Notes under the pieces: model-generated
Told to the model about the DNA's origin: nothing
Databases searched by the model: none
Seen by the model: only the letters and a program-made list of their open reading frames with translations
Shown: piece by piece, positions 61,107-64,000 of the stretch
Layout of the letters: the number at the start of each line of letters is the position of its first letter
Numbering within the stretch: the first letter of the stretch is position 1
Made by a program: the position numbers and the translations under genes
Assembly (NCBI RefSeq): GCF_023169965.1
Contig: NZ_AP025592.1
Coordinates: 3,596,001 to 3,660,000, forward strand
Reading direction: 5' to 3'
DNA from: Anaeromyxobacter paludicola
GTDB taxonomy: Bacteria > Myxococcota > Myxococcia > Myxococcales > Anaeromyxobacteraceae
Length of the DNA: 64,000 nt

Positions 61107-62504
61107 ATGATCCAGCGACGGTGGCTCCGGTTTTCGAGCGCGGCGAAGCTTCTGGTCACAGCGCTCGCCTCCCTGCTTCCCGCGCTCGCCGCCGCCTCCA
61201 CCGCCCACGCGCCGAGTCCCGTCCAGGACGCGCCCGCGATGGTCATCCGGACCACGCTGGCGGTGCTCTTCCTCGTCGGGCTCGCCTACCTGGGCGGGCA
61301 CCCGCGGGTCCGGGCCTGGGAGGAGCGGTGGCGGGTGGCGCACGTCGTCACCGCCGGGTTTCCGTTCGTGCTCCTCGGCCTGGCGGCGCGGCACCCGGCG
61401 GTCGGCGTGGTGACGGCGCCGGTGCTGGCGCAGCTGGGGACGCTCTTCGGGTTCGCGCTCGGCTGGATCGGGCTCGTGGCCGGGTTCCGCTTCGACCCGC
61501 GCCTCCTCGGCGGGCTGCCGCCGGGCGTGGCCGGGATCGTCGGGCTCGCCACCTCGATCCCGTGCGCCTGCGTGGCCTTGCTCACCGGGCTCGCGCTCCT
61601 GTCCATCTCCGGCGTCCCCGCCCACCTCCCCACCCTGGCGCGCGACGCCCTCATCCTCGGCACGGCCGGGGCCATGACGGCCAAGACCGGCGCCCGGCTG
61701 CTCGGGGCGGCCGAGTCGGCGGGGCTGGTCTCGCGCATCGCCCGCATCGAGGAGCTGGTGGGCGTGCTCGGGCTGGCGGCGGTGGCGGCCTACTTCCGGC
61801 CGCAGGCCGGCGGGTGGCAGCTGCCGGGGACGGCCTGGCTGCTGCTGACGGTGGGGCTCGGCGCGGCCGCCGGCCTCCTCATGTACGCCATGCTCTCGAC
61901 CGCGCGGAGCCGGCCGGAGCTGGTGGTGCTCACGCTCGGCTCGGTGAGCTTCGCCGCCGGCGTGGCCGGCTGCCTGCGCCTCTCGCCCATCGGCGTCACC
62001 TTCCTCGCCGGCGCGCTGCTCGCGAACTTCCCGGGCGTCCACCGGGCGGCGCTCGGGGCCGCGCTGCGGCGGCTGGAGCGGCCGGTCTACCTGCTCTCGC
62101 TCTTCGCCATCGGCGCGCTCTGGGACCCGTCCGACTGGCGGGGCTGGGTGGTCATGCCGGTGTTCATGGCGGCGCGCCTCATCGGCAAGCGGCTCGGGGC
62201 CAACGCCGCCGCGGCGTGGGGCGGGCTTCGGCTCGGTCCCCGCGAGCGCGAGGCGCTCGCGGTCGCGCCCATGGGGCCGCTCGCCATCGCCATCGTGGTG
62301 AACGCCCACCTGCTCTACCCGGACCTCGCGAGCTCGCTCATCGCCCCGGCGGTGGTGGGCGGCGGGATCCTGACCGAGGTGGTGGTGCAGCTCGTCACGC
62401 GCGGCAAGCTCTCGACGATGGAGCGGGAGGCGGGCGCGGTCGGGCGGATCGCGGCGCCGCGCCCCGCCGCGTCCGCGGCCGGCTCGCGCGAGGCGATCGG
62501 ATGA
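61107..62504 (+). CDS. Antiporter-like integral membrane protein (CPA2-related), first of a pair
   Basis: A 465-residue polytopic membrane protein with 11-13 hydrophobic segments, starting with a signal-anchor-like stretch (LLVTALASLLPALAAASTAH). The arrangement and blocks such as SPIGVTFLAGALLANFPGVH resemble cation:proton antiporter (Kef/NhaP-like) proteins, but the core is divergent and no clear charged transport motif is visible. It overlaps the next antiporter gene by 4 nt, so the two probably act together. The ATG at 61107 is chosen; its ribosome site is weak. Confidence 0.7.
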   Translation: MIQRRWLRFSSAAKLLVTALASLLPALAAASTAHAPSPVQDAPAMVIRTTLAVLFLVGLAYLGGHPRVRAWEERWRVAHVVTAGFPFVLLGLAARHPAVGVVTAPVLAQLGTLFGFALGWIGLVAGFRFDPRLLGGLPPGVAGIVGLATSIPCACVALLTGLALLSISGVPAHLPTLARDALILGTAGAMTAKTGARLLGAAESAGLVSRIARIEELVGVLGLAAVAAYFRPQAGGWQLPGTAWLLLTVGLGAAAGLLMYAMLSTARSRPELVVLTLGSVSFAAGVAGCLRLSPIGVTFLAGALLANFPGVHRAALGAALRRLERPVYLLSLFAIGALWDPSDWRGWVVMPVFMAARLIGKRLGANAAAAWGGLRLGPREREALAVAPMGPLAIAIVVNAHLLYPDLASSLIAPAVVGGGILTEVVVQLVTRGKLSTMEREAGAVGRIAAPRPAASAAGSREAIG

Positions 62505-63829
62505 ACGCGCTCCTGCTGGTGGCCCTGGGCGGGCTCATGCACGCCGCCCGCTCCTTCGGACCGGCGGGGCCCGAGGGCGGCGCGAGCACGCTCCTCGCCT
62601 TCGGGTACGTGCTCGTCACCGCGTTCTTCGCCGGCCGGCTCTTCGGCCAGCTCCGGCTGCCCCGGCTCACCGGGTACATCGTGGCCGGGGTGGTCGCCGG
62701 CCCCATGGGGCTCGGCCTGCTCTCCCGCGAGATGGTGGGGAGCCTCGACGTCGTCAACGGGATCGCGGTGTCGATGATCGCGCTCACCGCGGGCAGCGAG
62801 CTCGAGCTGCGGGCCATCCGCCCGCTGCTGCGGTCGATCCGCTGGATCGCGCTGCTCGGCGTGCTCGGCACGGCGGCGCTGCTCTCGGCCGCGGTCTGGC
62901 TCCTGCGGTCGCTGCTGCCGTTCATGGCCCACCTCGCGCCGGCGCAGGCCGCCGCGGTCTCCCTGGTGCTCGGGGTGGTGACGGTGGCCCAGTCGCCCGC
63001 GGTGGTGGTGGCGCTGCGCGACGAGCTGCGCGCCGACGGCCCGGTGGCGCGCACCGCGCTCGGGGTGGTGGTCCTCGCCGACCTGATGGTGATCGTCCTC
63101 TTCGCCGTCACCTCGACCGTCGCCAAGGCCACCTTCGGCGCCGGCGCCGACGCGGCGCACACCGCGGCGACCCTGGCCTGGGAGATCCTGGGCTCGCTCG
63201 GCGCGGGCGCGCTGGTGGGGGTGGTGCTCGCGACCTACCTGCGCAAGGTGGCCGGGGGCGCCCCGCTCTTCGTGTTCCTCACCACGGTGGTGGTCTCCGA
63301 GATCGGGCGGCGGCTCCACTTCGATCCCTTGCTGGTGGCGCTCGCCGCCGGGATGCTGGTGCGCAACGCCACCCAGGTGGCCGAGGTCCTCCACCGGGAG
63401 CTCCAGCCGTCGTCGCTCCCGGTCTCGATCGTCTTCTTCGCCGTGGCCGGCGCCAGCCTGCACCTCGACGTGCTCGCCACCGCCTGGGTGCCGGCCGGGG
63501 TGATCGTGCTCGTCCGCGCGGCCGGGCTGCTCTCCGGGGCCCGCGCCGGCGCCCGCCTCGCCCGCGCCCCGGCGACGGTGGTGAGGTACGCCGGCTTCGG
63601 GCTGCTGCCCCAGGCCGGGCTCGCGCTCGCGCTCTCCACCCTGTTCGCGAAGACCTTCCCCGAGTTCGGCGCGGCCGCGAGCGCCCTCACCCTCGGGGTG
63701 GTGGCGCTGAACGAGCTGCTCGCGCCCGCGGTCTACCGCGCCGCCCTGGTCCGCGCCGGCGAGGCGGGGCAGGGCGAGTCGCCGGCTCCGGCGGCGGAGG
63801 CTCCGGCGCTGGAGCTGCTCCGGCACTGA
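62501..63829 (+). CDS. Kef-type cation:proton antiporter (CPA2 family)
   Basis: A 442-residue inner-membrane antiporter: FFAGRLFGQLRLPRLTGYIV, AGVVAGPMGLGLLS, LALTAGSELEL-like ALTAGSELELRAIRPLL, and VVVLADLMVIVLFAV, the CPA2 hallmarks. About 12 membrane spans; no C-terminal TrkA-N/RCK domain, so no obvious nucleotide regulation. Translation is coupled to the previous gene (ATGA). Confidence 0.88.
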   Translation: MNALLLVALGGLMHAARSFGPAGPEGGASTLLAFGYVLVTAFFAGRLFGQLRLPRLTGYIVAGVVAGPMGLGLLSREMVGSLDVVNGIAVSMIALTAGSELELRAIRPLLRSIRWIALLGVLGTAALLSAAVWLLRSLLPFMAHLAPAQAAAVSLVLGVVTVAQSPAVVVALRDELRADGPVARTALGVVVLADLMVIVLFAVTSTVAKATFGAGADAAHTAATLAWEILGSLGAGALVGVVLATYLRKVAGGAPLFVFLTTVVVSEIGRRLHFDPLLVALAAGMLVRNATQVAEVLHRELQPSSLPVSIVFFAVAGASLHLDVLATAWVPAGVIVLVRAAGLLSGARAGARLARAPATVVRYAGFGLLPQAGLALALSTLFAKTFPEFGAAASALTLGVVALNELLAPAVYRAALVRAGEAGQGESPAPAAEAPALELLRH

Positions 63830-63880
63830 GGACCGGCCGGACCGCGTCGCCGGGGCGATCGAGGCGCGCCCGAGGCGCCC

Positions 63881-64000
63881 TCACCGCTCCCCGTTCAGCT
63901 TGCGCCAGAGCGTGGAGCGCCCGATCCCGAGCCGCCGCGCCGCCTCGGCCTGGTTGCCGCCGCACTCGGCCACGGTGCGGCGGATGAGGCTCCGCTCCTG
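63881..64000 (-). CDS. C-terminal end of a Fis-type (NtrC-like) transcriptional regulator, partial
   Basis: The last 39 residues of a gene that continues past the window: QERSLIRRTVAECGGNQAEA then ARRLGIGRSTLWRKLNGER. This is the Fis-type helix-turn-helix found at the end of sigma-54-dependent activators. The AAA+ part would lie beyond 64000. Confidence 0.85.
   Translation of the reverse strand, partial: QERSLIRRTVAECGGNQAEAARRLGIGRSTLWRKLNGER

Noticed and set aside
58134-62309. A 1391-residue minus-strand frame across the lyase and antiporter genes
   Set aside because: Low-complexity Arg/Gly/Ala/His composition typical of shadow frames in GC-rich DNA; conserved proteins occupy other frames throughout.

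Overview
The window is very GC-rich with dense, tightly packed genes. A periplasmic tungsten/molybdenum enzyme system, multihaem cytochrome, haem-c sensor kinase, sigma-54 control and a long (ICL2-type) isocitrate lyase together suggest a Myxococcota/deltaproteobacterial soil or sediment anaerobe, most like Anaeromyxobacter. This is inference from gene content; no 16S gene is present.

Layout. 1-3.7 kb: end of an RND efflux operon (inner-membrane pump, outer-membrane channel) and tag (3-methyladenine glycosylase). 3.8-11.3 kb, minus strand: a long apparent operon reading haem-sensing histidine kinase, sigma-54 response regulator, two E1-like (ThiF/MoeB) proteins, FKBP isomerase, a cold-shock domain fused to an orphan E1 tail, MoeA and a catalytically dead protease-like protein, followed by a small Cys-rich membrane protein. 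11.4-24.9 kb: methyltransferase; Tat-exported four-cluster ferredoxin and a 902-residue aldehyde:ferredoxin oxidoreductase (AOR); a triple-repeat protein; a small ferredoxin; the intact paralogue of the dead protease; a DUF3892-like protein; moaA; a beta-barrel plus heptahaem cytochrome pair; a lipoprotein; a YidB-like protein; two divergent small secreted HEH/CxC proteins; a UBP zinc finger. Four good -24/-12 sigma-54 promoters lie here (12412, 19577, 23287 minus, 23536), in front of the AOR operon, the porin-cytochrome operon and both small secreted proteins. The economical reading is a regulon in which a periplasmic haem sensor and NtrC-type activator control a periplasmic W/Mo aldehyde-type oxidoreductase, its cofactor supply and an outer-membrane electron conduit.

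25-40.4 kb: an accessory block of two LysR regulators with redox and hydrolase genes (three aldo/keto reductases, an SDR, two secreted dienelactone-hydrolase-like proteins, a decarboxylase-cupin lipoprotein, an F420-reductase-like protein, a zinc alcohol dehydrogenase, two MFS exporters). It carries duplication and decay scars: a frameshifted, truncated decarboxylase-family gene, and an MFS protein fused to a RibD/DHFR-like N-terminal scrap. A dyad next to the second LysR gene recurs upstream of one hydrolase.

40.6-51.5 kb: a complete type I-E CRISPR-Cas locus (cas3-cas8e-cse2-cas7e-cas5e-cas6e-cas1-cas2) and an array of 33 intact repeats plus one degenerate terminal repeat. A tRNA-Gly(CCC) follows. 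A tandem short repeat near 25.25 kb recurs at 51.60 kb beside this tRNA, so the block between may be an island.

51.8-64 kb: chromosomal genes: a sulfite-oxidase-fold protein, zinc-ribbon protein, hisG, murA, prmC, prfA, a degenerate amidohydrolase, isocitrate lyase, two Kef/CPA2-type antiporter-like proteins, and the tail of a Fis-type regulator. Two intergenic copies of a REP-like palindromic repeat lie at 55992 and 58586.
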